From assembly GCA_963833605.1 (NCBI GenBank), contig CAWHYZ010000023.1, positions 62,001 through 126,000 of the forward strand: a stretch of DNA of 64,000 nt, given 5' to 3'. Positions 34,687-42,892 of the stretch are shown in pieces. Position 1 is the first letter of the stretch. Every line of letters starts with the position of its first letter. Source of the stretch: JAFAXD01 sp963833605. GTDB taxonomy: Bacteria > Pseudomonadota > Alphaproteobacteria > Rhizobiales > Xanthobacteraceae. The position numbers and the translations under genes are program-made. The notes beneath the pieces are model-generated. The model had not been told where the DNA came from, did no database searches, and saw only the letters and a list, made by a program, of their open reading frames with translations.

Positions 34687-35340
34687 CTACCGAACGATCG
34701 ACAGCCGATCGTCGACCGATTGGACTCCGGCAACTGACCAGGCTGCATTTTCGACGGCTTGGCGTTCCTCCCAGCTGTCGACCTTGCCTTCCAGCGATAC
34801 CTTGTTTCCTTCGCGGACGATAACGCGAATCGCCTGAGCCTCGATTTCCGCATACCGCGCCAACGCATCCTCGATCTTCTTCTTGATGTCGGATGGATAG
34901 ACCGCGGGCTTAATGAGGATGTTGTTGACCACGCCGGCAATGCCCGACAGCTTTCGAACGGCACTCTCGGCGGCCTTCCTTTGATACTGCCACATGACCT
35001 CGCCGCTCAGGATCACCCATCCGCGTTGAATCGTGACCTGAATGCCGTTGCCAGAGATCAAATCATACCATTCGAGGATTTTGAGCGCGCGCTTTGCGAT
35101 CTCGTCATCTGCGGTTTTCTTGTCGTTGGGGTAACGGACTTCAAGCTCTTCAGCGAGCGCCCGCACCCCTTTGACCCGGCGCGTTGCCTTCTCGGCGGCA
35201 ACCTTTTCCACATAGCTCGATACGTGCCCGGTCAGCGTCACGACCCCATTGTTGACCGCTACTCCGATGTTCGCCGCATTGATCCTCGGGTCGAACTCAA
35301 GCTCGTCCACTATGTGCTGCCGCAGCTGCTTATCGTCCAT
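34687..35340 (-). CDS. Triple BON-domain protein
   Basis: The 217-residue protein consists of three BON domains (about 3-70, 78-145, 148-215), each with the GVV/WVI-L-x-G-x-V core: NGVVTLTGHV, RGWVILSGEV, GNKVSLEGKV. There is no signal peptide, so it appears cytoplasmic unlike OsmY. BON domains bind membranes or ligands, and OsmY-like proteins are stress-induced. It converges on the CYTH-CHAD gene and is divergent from archease, with an FNR-like box 62 bases from its start. Confidence 0.87.
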   Translation of the reverse strand: MDDKQLRQHIVDELEFDPRINAANIGVAVNNGVVTLTGHVSSYVEKVAAEKATRRVKGVRALAEELEVRYPNDKKTADDEIAKRALKILEWYDLISGNGIQVTIQRGWVILSGEVMWQYQRKAAESAVRKLSGIAGVVNNILIKPAVYPSDIKKKIEDALARYAEIEAQAIRVIVREGNKVSLEGKVDSWEERQAVENAAWSVAGVQSVDDRLSIVR

Positions 35341-35395
35341 GACCCTTCTCCTCTATCAGCTTGCGAAATGGGATCGCCCTCTGCGGCGATCCGCC

Positions 35396-35409
35396 TTGAC
35401 GTGGATCAA
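35396..35409. promoter_or_regulatory. FNR/FixK-type box TTGACgtggATCAA (BON side)
   Basis: The centre is 62 bases upstream of the BON-protein ATG at 35340. It is the first of two boxes 50 bases apart in the divergent BON|archease promoter region. Confidence 0.7.
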
Positions 35410-35445
35410 AACGATGCGATGAAGCTCGCTTGGCCCGTCACGTTA

Positions 35446-35459
35446 TTGACGTGAATCAA
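35446..35459. promoter_or_regulatory. FNR/FixK-type box TTGACgtgaATCAA (archease side)
   Basis: The centre (35452.5) is about 55 bases before the archease start. TCTATT at 35482-35487 stands where a class II -10 element should be, giving transcription from about 35494. Confidence 0.72.
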
Positions 35460-35507
35460 GCGTCGCCAAGGCGCGCCCTGCTCTATTGAGGCAAGCCCTT
35501 TCAACGA

Positions 35508-35948
35508 ATGCACGAGCCCATGCAAGATGAGGGCACACGCGGATGGCAGCATTTTCCCCACGATGCGGATGTCGGCATACGGGGGTGGGGTTCGACGGCC
35601 GCAGAGGCATTCGAGCAGGCCGGCCTTGCTTTGACGGCGGTGGTCACCCACGTGGATATCCAGCCGCTGGTCGCGGTCGAGGTCAGGTGTGAATCGCCCG
35701 ACCTCGAGCTGCTGTTCGTCGAGTGGCTCAATGCGGTCATCTATGAGATGGCGGTTCGCAACATGCTGTTTGGGCGCTTCGCGGTCAGGATCGACGGTGG
35801 CCGGCTCGATGCAACGTTGTGGGGCGAACCGGTCGACGTAGCTCGGCACACCCCGGCATGCGAGCCGAAGGGAGCGACCTACACCGCGTTGCAGGTTTCG
35901 CAAGACATCGACGGCCGATGGGTCGCGGCCTGCGTTGTCGATGTATGA
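35508..35948 (+). CDS. Archease, RtcB activator
   Basis: The 146-residue protein has the archease pattern HFPHDADVGIRGWG (metal-binding His/Asp), LELLFVEWLNAVIYEM and a C-terminal LQV...WVAACVVDV strand. Archease speeds guanylylation and turnover of the RNA ligase RtcB, which is the next gene, 12 bases downstream. ATG 35508 is used; ATG 35520 is possible. It leads the probable unit archease-rtcB-DUF4344-USP behind an FNR-like box. Confidence 0.9.
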   Translation: MHEPMQDEGTRGWQHFPHDADVGIRGWGSTAAEAFEQAGLALTAVVTHVDIQPLVAVEVRCESPDLELLFVEWLNAVIYEMAVRNMLFGRFAVRIDGGRLDATLWGEPVDVARHTPACEPKGATYTALQVSQDIDGRWVAACVVDV

Positions 35949-35960
35949 CGGAGAGCGGTG

Positions 35961-37392
35961 ATGGATCCCGCACGTTTCACGCATGTCGACGCCACGACCT
36001 GGCGCATCGAGCCGCACGGCGCGATGCGCGTACCGGCGGTCATCTATGCAGACGAAGCCCTGATCCGCGACATGGATGACAAGGTCTATGACCAGGCCGC
36101 CAACGTCGCGACCCTGCCTGGCATCGTTCAGGCTTCTTATGCGATGCCTGACGCGCACTGGGGTTATGGATTTCCCATCGGCGGAGTGGCGGCGTTCGAC
36201 CCCGAGCAGGGCGGAATCGTTTCCGCGGGCGGCGTCGGGTTCGACATCTCGTGCGGCGTGCGCACGATGTTGACCGGCCTGTCGGTCGCAGACATCGCAC
36301 CGGTGCAAAAGGGCCTCGCGGATTCGCTGGCTCGTCAGATCCCAGCCGGGGTCGGCAGCATCGGGGCGATCACGCTCGACGCGATCGACATGGATGCCAT
36401 GCTGACAGGTGGCGCCCGTTGGGCGATCGAACAGGGATTGGGTGATGCCCGCGACCTCGATCGGATCGAGGAACAGGGCGTAATGCCGGAGGCGAACCCC
36501 GCATGTGTTTCCGAACGCGCCAAGGAGCGCCAGCGCCGGGAGATGGGTACGCTCGGCTCCGGCAATCATTATCTCGAGGTGCAGGCAGTCGCGGAGATTT
36601 TCGATGCAGACGTAGCCAAAGCCTTCGAACTCGTCCCGGATGCCGTCGTTGTCACCATTCACTGCGGATCGCGCGGGCTCGGCCATCAGATTGGAACCGA
36701 ATTTCTGAAGGAAATGGTTGTCACTGCAGGCGCGTCCGGCATCGTGCTGCCCGACCGGGAGCTTGCCTGCGCGCCCATCAACTCCGAGGTCGGTCAACGT
36801 TACCTGGGAGCAATGCGGGCGGCCATCAATTGCGCGCTCGCCAACCGCGAAATTCTCGGGCATGGCGCCAGGCGCGTTTTCGCTCACTTCTTTCCCGACC
36901 ATGAGCTGCGCCTGCTATTCAACGTCTCCGCATAACACCTGCAAGGTCGAAACCCACACGGCCGAGAAACGCCGCCGGGAGTTGTTCGTTCACCGCAAAG
37001 GCGCGACCCGGGCATTCGGGCCCGGCCACCCGAGCCTGCCGGAGGCGCTTCGTTCGGTAGGACAGCCGGTGCTGATCGGCGGCAGCATGGGGACCGGATC
37101 CTATATTCTGGTTGGCGTGAGCACGAGCGAGGAGCGCGCCTTCGCGTCGGCATGTCATGGAGCGGGACGCGCGCTCTCGCGCCACGCTGCGCTGAAGCGC
37201 TGGAGCGGCAGCAAGATCGTCGATGAACTCGCCAATCAAGGCATCTTGATCAGAAGTCCATCGACGCGCGGCGTCGCCGAAGAGGCCCCGGGCGCCTACA
37301 AGGACGTGGGCGCGGTCGTCGCCGTTGCCGAAGCGGCCGGTCTCGCCAGGCGTGTGGCGCGCCTGCGGCCATTGATCTGCATCAAGGGCTAG
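35961..37392 (+). pseudogene. rtcB: RNA-splicing ligase RtcB, split by one extra base
   Basis: RtcB joins RNA 2',3'-cyclic phosphate (or 3'-phosphate) and 5'-OH ends using GTP and Mn. The first frame holds MPDAHWGYGFPIGG, GGVGFDISCGVR, LGSGNHYLE and IHCGSRGLGHQIG, ending at LLFNVS. The second frame resumes HNTCKVETHTAEKRRRELF, then GSMGTGSYIL and CHGAGR, the region of the guanylylated His. Removing a G at 36930 restores LLFNVSHNTCKVE and a 476-residue protein of normal length. All catalytic residues survive on both sides, so sequencing error or a very recent mutation is likely. Confidence 0.92.
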
Positions 37393-37415
37393 CCGGACAC
37401 ATTGGGGACGAGCCG

Positions 37416-38372
37416 ATGAGATACCAATATACCGGCGACGGAACGGCAAATATATTGGGATGGCGCGCCTGCGCGATCTGCCTCGTCCTGCTCATTGGAT
37501 CGGCCATTCCGGCGTTGGCAGATGACGACCAGCCGAACCGGATTCGCGTCGAATACGAACAACCGAAGACGCCAGAACATTTAGCGCTCTACAAGCTGAT
37601 GAAGGAACGACGGGCGCTGGAACGTTTCCAGGAGATCTTCAGCCCATTCCGGTTGCCGATCGAGGTGACGCTGCGGCTGAAGCAATGCAATGGTGTATCG
37701 AATGCGTGGTACGAGCGCCCAGTGGTGACCATTTGCTACGAATATGTCGATGATATCCGCAAAAGCATGCCGGAAGAGAAGGCACCCGATGACCCGATGT
37801 TTGCCGGGATCACTCGGCGCGACGCAATGTTCGGTCAATTTTTCTTTGTTGTTGCCCATGAAATGGGGCATGCCATGTTCGATCTTCTGGACGTGCCCAT
37901 ATTCGGGCGTTCCGAAGATGCAGCAGATGGTTTTGCAGCCTACATGATGCTCGATCTCGGCAAAGCTCAGGCGCAAGGGCTGATCATGGGAGCGGCTTAC
38001 TCATACAGAGATTATGTAAGGAATCCGCGTGTCTGCGTGCCATTGACTGCATTCGCGGACGCGCATCCAGCGCCCATGCAGCGTTTCTACAATTTGCTGT
38101 GCATCGGCTATGGGGCCGATCCGAAGCTGTTCTCCGAGCTTGTCGAGAAGGGGTTCCTGCCCAAAAATCGTGTTGACAGCTGCAGGACCGAGTACAATGA
38201 GGTGAACTATGCGTTCCACCAGGTGATCGTACCGCATCTCGATCCGGAGCTGGCCAAGGCCGTGTTGGACAGGACCTGGATCCCTCCGGCGCCATCCACT
38301 CCGCCGCCACCTGTTTCGCTTCGTCCCTCGCCGAAATCCTTCGACGAGTTGCTGGCCATGTGTTCCAACTGA
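37416..38372 (+). CDS. Exported DUF4344 metallopeptidase-like protein
   Basis: The 318-residue protein has an N-terminal hydrophobic segment ending near IPALADDD (signal peptide, about 1-36) and the zinc motif HEMGHAMFD (HEXXH) with EDAADGFAAYMML downstream as probable third ligand region. This is the DUF4344 family of putative metallopeptidases. The C-terminus is proline-rich. It lies 23 bases after rtcB in the same direction, so it probably shares that transcript. Substrate unknown. Confidence 0.85.
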   Translation: MRYQYTGDGTANILGWRACAICLVLLIGSAIPALADDDQPNRIRVEYEQPKTPEHLALYKLMKERRALERFQEIFSPFRLPIEVTLRLKQCNGVSNAWYERPVVTICYEYVDDIRKSMPEEKAPDDPMFAGITRRDAMFGQFFFVVAHEMGHAMFDLLDVPIFGRSEDAADGFAAYMMLDLGKAQAQGLIMGAAYSYRDYVRNPRVCVPLTAFADAHPAPMQRFYNLLCIGYGADPKLFSELVEKGFLPKNRVDSCRTEYNEVNYAFHQVIVPHLDPELAKAVLDRTWIPPAPSTPPPPVSLRPSPKSFDELLAMCSN

Positions 38373-38388
38373 CGCCGGTCTTCGCGCA

Positions 38389-38832
38389 ATGAAACGTATC
38401 CTGGCAGCGGTTGATCACTCGGAGCCGGCCCTGAGGGCCGCGGAACTGGCGGCCGACATGGCGCGCCGGTTCGACGCCGCGTTGGTACTGCTGACCGCCG
38501 CCCGCTGGTACGACAGGCCGGACCCAAGGCTTGAAGATTATTTGCAAGCTGAACACATCAGCGATCCGATCGGCGTGGTGGTCGCGGACGCGGCGCGCTC
38601 GGAGCTGCAAGCTTTGGGTAACCGGCTCGCCACAGGGCTCAGCCAACCTGTGACATGCGAGGTCGTGGTCGGAGGCGCCGCCGAAGCGATCGTATCTTTC
38701 GCCCGCGGCTCCGCCATCGACCTCATCGCGATCGGGCATGTCGGCCACGGCCGGTTCGGCAATCTTGTTCTCGGAAGCGTGGCCAAGCGAGTGATCGATA
38801 CGGCGCCTTGCCCGGTCCTGGTCGTTCGCTGA
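38389..38832 (+). CDS. Universal stress protein, single UspA domain
   Basis: The 147-residue protein opens MKRILAAVDHSEPALRAAEL and ends GHVGHGRFGNLVLGSVAKRVI plus APCPVLVVR in consecutive pieces. The G-2x-G-9x-G-S motif for ATP binding is complete. It is 16 bases after the DUF4344 gene and probably the last gene of the archease-rtcB unit. It is the second of three USPs in the window. Confidence 0.9.
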   Translation: MKRILAAVDHSEPALRAAELAADMARRFDAALVLLTAARWYDRPDPRLEDYLQAEHISDPIGVVVADAARSELQALGNRLATGLSQPVTCEVVVGGAAEAIVSFARGSAIDLIAIGHVGHGRFGNLVLGSVAKRVIDTAPCPVLVVR

Positions 38833-38847
38833 CGGAGCTGCCGCGCC

Positions 38848-39270
38848 TCAGCGATTCTTGCGCAGGCTCAGCAGATAGGCAGCGACCTGCTTGACCTGAT
38901 CGTCGAGCAATTCCGGGTTCGGCATGCCTCTTGGATTGTCCAAGCCTTTGTGGGTCGTGGTCAGAAAAGTCTGCACCCATTCTGCGGTAACGCCCTTGCG
39001 CTGCGCGATCGCTTCGAATGACGCTGCCGGCGGCCTCAGCAGGGGCTTGAAGGGCTGATCGCGCGCAGCGACGTGACAGTTTGCGCACACAACGATCGCC
39101 AACTCCCGACCCTTTCGCAGGTCGTCCGCGGCAGCGCCTTGCTGTCCGGAGACCGAGGCAGTGCCGAGGTAAAGGGCCATCAGCCAAACCGGCACGGTCC
39201 AAAGGATCAGGCGCCTCCATCCGTGGCCGGCGATCCCCGGACGAGATAGACTTATCCAGAGTGAATTCAT
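38848..39270 (-). CDS. Membrane-anchored or secreted monoheme cytochrome c
   Basis: The 140-residue protein has an N-terminal hydrophobic segment (about 19-40), a CANCH heme motif at 62-66 and a likely axial Met in NPRGMPNPELLDDQVK, followed by the C-terminal helix VAAYLLSLRK. This is a class I small cytochrome c. ATG 39270 overlaps the stop of the upstream small exported protein (ATGA), so the two are translationally coupled. A weaker FNR-like site lies upstream of both. Confidence 0.85.
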   Translation of the reverse strand: MNSLWISLSRPGIAGHGWRRLILWTVPVWLMALYLGTASVSGQQGAAADDLRKGRELAIVVCANCHVAARDQPFKPLLRPPAASFEAIAQRKGVTAEWVQTFLTTTHKGLDNPRGMPNPELLDDQVKQVAAYLLSLRKNR

Positions 39271-39548
39271 TGCCGCAGCTCTCGATATTGCCACGGCCGA
39301 TACATTGGAAATTGTGGAGAGAGGCCCCATCGCGGCACCCAATGACACCGAGGGCGTAGCCGATATTCGACCCAATACCACTCGCAAATCCAGCGAACCT
39401 GCTGCGGTTGGACACCATGGTGGGGTGCCGGATTCGACATTGGGAGCGCCGTCGCTCGCCCCGGCTTTGCCACGGGGAGCAGGACAAGAGCGCACAGCAT
39501 GAGTATGAACGCGCGACACATCGCTTGACCAACCGGGAGTGCGACCAT
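39267..39548 (-). CDS. Small exported Trp/Arg/Pro-rich protein, unknown function
   Basis: The ORF from ATG 39548 (93 residues; ATG 39521 also possible) has a hydrophobic signal MCRAFILMLCALVLLPVA and a mature part rich in Trp, Tyr, Arg and Pro (RWICEWYWVEYRLRPR, MYRPWQY), resembling the GCG/Y-W repeat mini-proteins common in rhizobial periplasm. The 4-base overlap with the cytochrome c gene and the signal peptide are the evidence that it is real. I do not recognise a named family. Confidence 0.55.
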   Translation of the reverse strand: MVALPVGQAMCRAFILMLCALVLLPVAKPGRATALPMSNPAPHHGVQPQQVRWICEWYWVEYRLRPRCHWVPRWGLSPQFPMYRPWQYRELRQ

Positions 39549-39584
39549 TGACGGGTGACTATACTGATCGATGCATGCGGCGCT

Positions 39585-39598
39585 TTGAGAGAAATCAA
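39585..39598. promoter_or_regulatory. Weaker FNR/FixK-type box TTGAGagaaATCAA
   Basis: One half-site departs from the usual TTGA(T/C). It lies in the 206-base region between the exported protein-cytochrome c unit (minus) and the BT1 transporter (plus), centre about 44 bases from the first start codon. Confidence 0.5.
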
Positions 39599-39754
39599 AG
39601 CTGGTCCGATTTCTTGCGCTCAGTTGCCGATACATGGACCAGCCGTTGAAGTCCCCCGGCGAGTTCGGATGCCTCGCGGCCGGCAGCCGGCTGGCCCTGG
39701 CTATCCGCGCTATCGCGGCCGCTGCTGGCCTTCCGCCCGATCTATCTACCCCTC

Positions 39755-41140
39755 ATGATGGTCTATTTCGCCTATGGGGCATCGGGAATCATCAACGTCA
39801 CCCGGGACATGTGGATCAAGGAACGGTTGACCTTGAGTCCCGCTGACCTCGCCGGAATTGGCGTGTGGCTGAACCTGCCCTGGACCGTAAAGATGGTATT
39901 TGGCGAGATGGTAGACAGCGTGCCGATCTTCGGCTCGCAACGAAAAGCCTATGTGCTGATCGGCGCGATGGTGATGGCCAGCGGCATGCTCGTCCTTGCC
40001 GGAACTGCCGGCGGATGGATCGCGTTTGCCCGTGCCGACCACCTCTATGTTTTCGGCGCCGTACTCATCATCGTCGGCACGGTGATTCAGAACGTTGTCG
40101 CCGAAGCGATGTCGACCGAGGTCGTCTCGCGTCGCGACGCCGCCGGGAACGAACGACCGGAAGACGACGTACGGGCGGACCTCGGCATGGTTCAGGTGCT
40201 CGGTCGCCTCGCGCTGTCCGGCGGCATGTTGGCGGTGGCCGGACTTTCCGGCTGGCTGGCAAGCTTGCTCGCGCGCGAAACCGTCTTCCTTCTGGGATTG
40301 ATCGTCCCCGCCGTTTCGATCATTGGCGTGCTGTTGATCGAATCGGAAACCAGTGAGCGACGGCCGCTCGACTGGCGCATTCTCGGCGGCGGCCTTGGGC
40401 TTGGCGCTGTCATTCTCGGGCTTGCGCTCGGGGGCGCTGCGTTCAGCCAGGAATTGATCTTCGCGCTGTCGATGATCGTGGTCTGCACGATGCTGATCCT
40501 CGTGACCCGGGAGATTGACGCGAAGACGCGGCGCTCCATCCTGTTTACCAGCATCATCATCTTCGCCTTCCGGGCAGCGCCGACCGTGGGCGACGGCTAC
40601 TTCTGGTGGACGCTCGACGAGCTCAAATTCGATGAGGCATTCTACGGCACGCTGCGACAGACCGGCGCGATTCTATCCATTGCCGCAATGTGGCTTTTGA
40701 GCAGGCAGCTCACCGAATATTCCGTAACCAAAGTCCTGTTCTGGCTTCTGCTTGCCGGGACAGCGCTGTCGCTTCCCAACATCGGCCTGTTCTATGGCCT
40801 GCATCACTGGACCGACGCGACGTTTGGCTTTGGGGCACGCACGATCGCACTGATCGACATGGCGACGGCTTCTCCATTCGCGCAACTCAGCGTCATTCCG
40901 CTTCTAAGCTTGATCGCGTTCTATGCGCCCGCAGGCCACCGCGCGACCTGGTTCGCCCTGATGGCTTCCTTGATGAATCTGGCGCTGGCGGCCGGCCAAC
41001 TGCAGACCAAATATCTCAATCAGATCTTCGTCATCGGACGCGGCGACTACGCGGCGCTTGGGCCTTTATTGATCGCCGCCACGGTGATCGGGTTTGTCGT
41101 CCCGCTTGCAGTCATTTTGCTCCTTGGACGACGGGTGTGA
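39755..41140 (+). CDS. BT1/folate-biopterin-type MFS transporter
   Basis: The 461-residue protein has about twelve membrane helices. LSPADLAGIGVWLNLPWTVKM and the following GEMVDSVPIFGSQRKAY resemble the conserved first loop of the BT1 (folate-biopterin) branch of the major facilitator superfamily. The frame is open upstream to about 39649 (reading RPLLAFRPIYLPL just before ATG 39755) without a better start codon, so the true N-terminus might be longer. Substrate is unknown. ATG 39758 is equivalent. Confidence 0.78.
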   Translation: MMVYFAYGASGIINVTRDMWIKERLTLSPADLAGIGVWLNLPWTVKMVFGEMVDSVPIFGSQRKAYVLIGAMVMASGMLVLAGTAGGWIAFARADHLYVFGAVLIIVGTVIQNVVAEAMSTEVVSRRDAAGNERPEDDVRADLGMVQVLGRLALSGGMLAVAGLSGWLASLLARETVFLLGLIVPAVSIIGVLLIESETSERRPLDWRILGGGLGLGAVILGLALGGAAFSQELIFALSMIVVCTMLILVTREIDAKTRRSILFTSIIIFAFRAAPTVGDGYFWWTLDELKFDEAFYGTLRQTGAILSIAAMWLLSRQLTEYSVTKVLFWLLLAGTALSLPNIGLFYGLHHWTDATFGFGARTIALIDMATASPFAQLSVIPLLSLIAFYAPAGHRATWFALMASLMNLALAAGQLQTKYLNQIFVIGRGDYAALGPLLIAATVIGFVVPLAVILLLGRRV

Positions 41141-41252
41141 TGCGCGGTGATCCTGGCCGGCTACAAAGCCGCGGATTCATGCACGACCAGCCTGACGTGA
41201 ATCGGTTGATCGAGAACTCCTCCTCGAGGCCGCGGAGCTCGGCTGTCCAACA

Positions 41253-42074
41253 TCAGTGCGACATGAGGCAGCAGATGGGAGAGTTTGCAAGCAGATCGCG
41301 CGTCACGCCGCCGAAAACCCATTCGCCCAAACGGCTGTGTCCATACGCGCCTGAGACGAGCAGGTCGGCACCCTCCTCCCGGGCAAGAGTAATCAACTGA
41401 GCAGCGCCGGATCCTTCTCGGTGGAGGATGACCCGCGGACCGCCCTTGATGCGATGCCGTTCCAAATAGTCAGCAACGTCACGAAGACGTTCCCGCACTC
41501 TTTCCTCGTCACCGGGCTCACAAATCTCGGCAATGGTAACGCGCGCTGCCTCGTGCAGCAACGGAAGCGCATCGTGGACAGCGCGGCGGGCTTCACGCAC
41601 ATCCTTCCAGGCGATCACCACATGTTCGGCCTGCAACGCGCTGACACTTGCGGGAACGAAGAGCGCGGCGCGGCCCAACCTCAGAATCGCTTCGCCGGGA
41701 TCGAGCGAACCGTAAGTGTCTCCAGGTACACGCATTGGTCCGATGATCACCAGATCGGCGCTGCGTGCTTCCCGAGCGAGCGCATCCACCGGGAAATCGA
41801 TGACTGGCCGCCACAGGAGCTTCGGCCGATCAGTGCCCACGACAAGTTTAAACCATTTGGCTTTGTCGATCAGCCCCGCCTCGATATCTGGGATGCTTAG
41901 GTCGGAAGGTACGGCAACATCGACACTGCCGACGGTGACCGGTGGTCGAACGGCCCGCGCCGAAACTCCAATCAGGATCGCGTTGAACTTGCTTGCCAAA
42001 TGTGCCGATAGCCGCACTCGCTCGCGCGGCGTGCCATCCGCCTCCACGTACACCATGACCGTCGCGTATGACAT
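41253..42074 (-). CDS. Tandem universal stress protein
   Basis: The 273-residue protein contains two UspA-like halves. The first (about 1-140) opens MSYATVMVYVEADGTPRERV and looks degenerate; the second (about 145-273) has SGAYGHSRLGEWVFGGVTRDLL near the end in place of the standard ATP loop, with G-x-x-x-S/R-L-x-E. This last motif, lacking the G-2x-G-9x-G-S set, is typical of the larger tandem USPs. An FNR-like box lies about 130 bases upstream. Confidence 0.87.
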   Translation of the reverse strand: MSYATVMVYVEADGTPRERVRLSAHLASKFNAILIGVSARAVRPPVTVGSVDVAVPSDLSIPDIEAGLIDKAKWFKLVVGTDRPKLLWRPVIDFPVDALAREARSADLVIIGPMRVPGDTYGSLDPGEAILRLGRAALFVPASVSALQAEHVVIAWKDVREARRAVHDALPLLHEAARVTIAEICEPGDEERVRERLRDVADYLERHRIKGGPRVILHREGSGAAQLITLAREEGADLLVSGAYGHSRLGEWVFGGVTRDLLANSPICCLMSH

Positions 42075-42196
42075 CGAACTCACTCGGCTGACCTAAAGCC
42101 GTGATAAGGCGTGCGTAAAGGCTCAAACAACCGCACCGGCAATTGTCGATCACAGGTAACAAAGAACCAAGTTAGAGCAAAACATGCCTCGATAAT

Positions 42197-42210
42197 TTGA
42201 TCTCCGTCAA
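42197..42210. promoter_or_regulatory. FNR/FixK-type box TTGATctccGTCAA
   Basis: It lies in the 269-base divergent region between the tandem USP (minus, ATG 42074) and the small gene at 42344 (plus). On the minus strand TAACTT at about 42174-42169 is close to a class II -10 position. Confidence 0.68.
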
Positions 42211-42343
42211 CATAGCGGGATGAATCATGGGACGGAATGGCCTTGCTGATTCAAATCAAGGAAGACGCTTGGTAATCGCCGAGTTGAAGAGGGTCGACGT
42301 ACAAGGGGCTGTTCGGCAAGCCAAGGTTGTTGGGGAGATATCA

Positions 42344-42604
42344 ATGGCACTGTCTCACTCGGGTCGCGAACAGCGTCGCGCAACGCAGCAAGATGTAAAA
42401 AGCATCATAGGCGATATCGACCAGGCTGACCTTCTGTCGATCATGGAGTTGCGGCCCACCATCAAGGACCTCGAGGACGCCTCCATGTGGCTTTCCGGTG
42501 ATCCTGACGTATTCGGATCTGCGGCGCCGCTGAAAGATGTTCCAGAGCGGATCGTGGAGATCCTTCGCCCCGAGGAAGACGATGACAATCCGGGTGCTCG
42601 CTGA
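42344..42604 (+). CDS. Small acidic protein, unknown function, 86 aa
   Basis: ATG 42344 follows GGGGAGAT at good spacing, whereas the longer frame from 42227 crosses the promoter region. The product (MALSHSGREQRRATQQDVK...) is helical and acidic at the end (EEDDDNPG), with a segment LLSIMELRPTIKDLEDASMW that may bind another helix. I do not recognise a family. It is 24 bases ahead of the next small gene and likely cotranscribed with it and the cysteine desulfurase gene. Confidence 0.6.
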   Translation: MALSHSGREQRRATQQDVKSIIGDIDQADLLSIMELRPTIKDLEDASMWLSGDPDVFGSAAPLKDVPERIVEILRPEEDDDNPGAR

Positions 42605-42628
42605 CCGTCGTCGGCCCGGGAGGCAGTC

Positions 42629-42892
42629 ATGGCAAAGATCGATCCAGTCAAATCAGGTTTGGTGCTTGGTGCACTGATCGGACTCTGGCATCTTTGCTGG
42701 TCGTTGTTGGTCGCACTTGGTTGGGCGCAGCCCATCATTGATTTCGTATTCTGGATGCACTTCATCAAGCCTATTTACGTGGTTCAACCGTTCGATTTCC
42801 TGACGGCGGTTGCTCTTATCCTCGTTACGACGGCCATCGGTACGATCATGGGTTTTATTGTTGGGGCTTTGTGGAATTGGACTCACCGATGA
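42629..42892 (+). CDS. Small membrane protein with two to three helices, 87 aa
   Basis: The protein opens MAKIDPVKSGLVLGALIGLWH and has hydrophobic segments at about 9-32 and 55-82. It resembles short conserved proteins found next to stress genes in alphaproteobacteria, but no function is known. Its stop overlaps the desulfurase start (ATGA), indicating coupling. Confidence 0.72.
   Translation: MAKIDPVKSGLVLGALIGLWHLCWSLLVALGWAQPIIDFVFWMHFIKPIYVVQPFDFLTAVALILVTTAIGTIMGFIVGALWNWTHR

Noticed and set aside
39634..39846. ORF upstream of the BT1 transporter as a frameshifted N-terminus
   Set aside because: Its end does not join family sequence by a single-base change in a convincing way; the in-frame upstream region lacks a start but the first helix is complete from 39755.
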